Source: Yersinia pekkanenii
GTDB lineage: Bacteria; Pseudomonadota; Gammaproteobacteria; Enterobacterales; Enterobacteriaceae
Reading direction: 5' to 3'
DNA length: 64,000 bases
NCBI RefSeq assembly: GCF_001152565.1
Contig: NZ_CQAZ01000020.1
Coordinates: 1-64,000 of the forward strand
The notes beneath the pieces are model-generated. The model was not told where the DNA came from, searched no databases, and was given only the letters and a program-made list of their open reading frames with translations. Numbering within the stretch: the first letter of the stretch is position 1; every line of letters begins with the position of its first letter. Below, in pieces: positions 63,356 through 64,000 of the stretch. The translations under genes and the position numbers were made by a program.

Positions 63356-64000
63356 GTGCGCCTAATAATTTCATGGTTTTCTGCCATATTACTGTCGTTT
63401 ACCCTATTGCTATGCTTGCCGCTACAGGCGGCAACCCAACCGAATGAAGATCAACTCCGACAAGAGCTCAAACAGGTTGAAGCCAATAAAGGCATAGCCA
63501 ACCAGGCAGAAATTATTCAGGCGCTGCAAGGGGCTCTTAGCTGGCTGGCGGATGCAAAAGAATCTGATATCCGTGCCCAGCAGTATCAAAAGGCGATTGA
63601 TGACTTTCCCAAACTGACCCGTGAGTTACGTCAACAGTTAGCACAGGAAGGGGACAAGCCCCTGCCAGTCCCCAGCAATATGTCCACCTCCGAGATGGAA
63701 CAGCAAGTGTTGCAAATCAGCAGCCAGTTGTTGGAGTTGAGCCGTTTGTCGCAACAGGAACAGGATCGCGCGCGGGAAATCAGTGAGTCCCTCAACCAAT
63801 TACCGCAGCAGCAATCAGAAGCCCGGCGAATTCTGACTGAAATCAGCACCCGGCTTCAGGCACAGAGTAACCCGGCAAACCCGGTGGCGCAGGCTCAGTT
63901 CGCGTTATTGCAAGCCGAAGCCGTGGCCCGCAAAGCTAAAGCCAATGAACTGGAGCTTTCTCAGCTTTCAGCCAGCAACCGGCAGGAACTGTCGCGGCTG
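63356..64000 (+). CDS. mscM: Miniconductance mechanosensitive channel MscM (partial)
   Basis: The first 215 codons; the gene continues past the window. GTG start at 63356 with AAGGA upstream, signal peptide (WFSAILLSFTLLLCLPLQAA), then a Glu/Gln-rich periplasmic helical domain (ISESLNQLPQQQSEARRIL) as in E. coli YjeP. Osmotic safety valve. It follows psd by 40 bp and is probably co-transcribed. Confidence 0.92.
   Translation, partial: MRLIISWFSAILLSFTLLLCLPLQAATQPNEDQLRQELKQVEANKGIANQAEIIQALQGALSWLADAKESDIRAQQYQKAIDDFPKLTRELRQQLAQEGDKPLPVPSNMSTSEMEQQVLQISSQLLELSRLSQQEQDRAREISESLNQLPQQQSEARRILTEISTRLQAQSNPANPVAQAQFALLQAEAVARKAKANELELSQLSASNRQELSRL

Overview
The window is a stretch of enterobacterial chromosome, almost certainly Yersinia; I could not fix the species. 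Three things point there. The housekeeping genes follow E. coli order in long blocks: yhbE-rpmA-rplU-ispB-sfsB, mdh-argR-yhcN, mpl-fbp-ppa-ytfP-tamB-tamA-msrA-ytfL-ytfK-ytfJ-cysQ-cpdB-ytfE-fklB-opgA, rplI-rpsR-priB-rpsF, and the yjf/rlmB/rnr/nsrR/purA/hfl/hfq/miaA/mutL/amiB/tsaE/nnr/queG/orn/rsgA/psd/mscM block. ERIC (IRU) elements with TATACCC ends occur in Yersinia-like forms. Proteins look near-identical to, but distinct from, E. coli homologues.

Positions 1-8700 are accessory DNA. A complete tyrosine integrase (1183-2604) overlaps an AT-rich gene of unknown function and lies near an excisionase-like gene. Its side of the junction ends at a 46-bp copy of the 3' half of tRNA-Ile2(CAU), an attachment scar at 2786-2831. 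Next comes a PAAR/S-pyocin type antibacterial effector with an overlapping putative immunity gene, followed by a nearly identical but orphaned and frameshifted piece of the same effector family. A Phd-Doc addiction pair, an ORF6N phage-type regulator and a second, broken integrase follow. The region looks like a layered hotspot of mobile and competition genes.

Positions 8765-25514 run from ribosomal L21/L27 and ispB, through three Mu-like DNA-binding genes (two Mu-type HTH paralogues plus the Ner-like sfsB), to mdh and argR (with ARG boxes before argR), tandem yhcN-type genes, mpl, fbp and ppa, then ytfP-tamB-tamA, the translocation and assembly module.

Positions 25900-36997 carry msrA, ytfL, ytfK, ytfJ, cysQ, cpdB, ytfE (with an NsrR-type operator), fklB, opgA, a small secreted protein of unknown function, and the rpsF-priB-rpsR-rplI operon with a leader hairpin. 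Positions 37300-42300 are rich in ERIC elements and hold two more DUF1471 proteins, yjfP, aidB and rlmB.

Positions 42324-58384 are a long minus-strand series, read nnr > tsaE > amiB > mutL > miaA > hfq > hflX > hflK > hflC > yjeT > purA > nsrR > rnr > rlmB. It links wall hydrolysis, mismatch repair, tRNA modification, RNA chaperoning, membrane proteolysis control, purine synthesis, nitric oxide sensing and RNA decay. mutL and amiB each carry an 18-bp in-frame tandem repeat. The right end has queG, three identical tRNA-Gly(GCC) genes, orn, rsgA, psd and the start of mscM, cut by the window end.

The most notable material is the effector/immunity locus with its orphan module beside the tRNA-Ile2 scar, the 21-bp iteron set next to the excisionase-like gene, the Mu-derived regulator trio, and the two 18-bp coding repeats.
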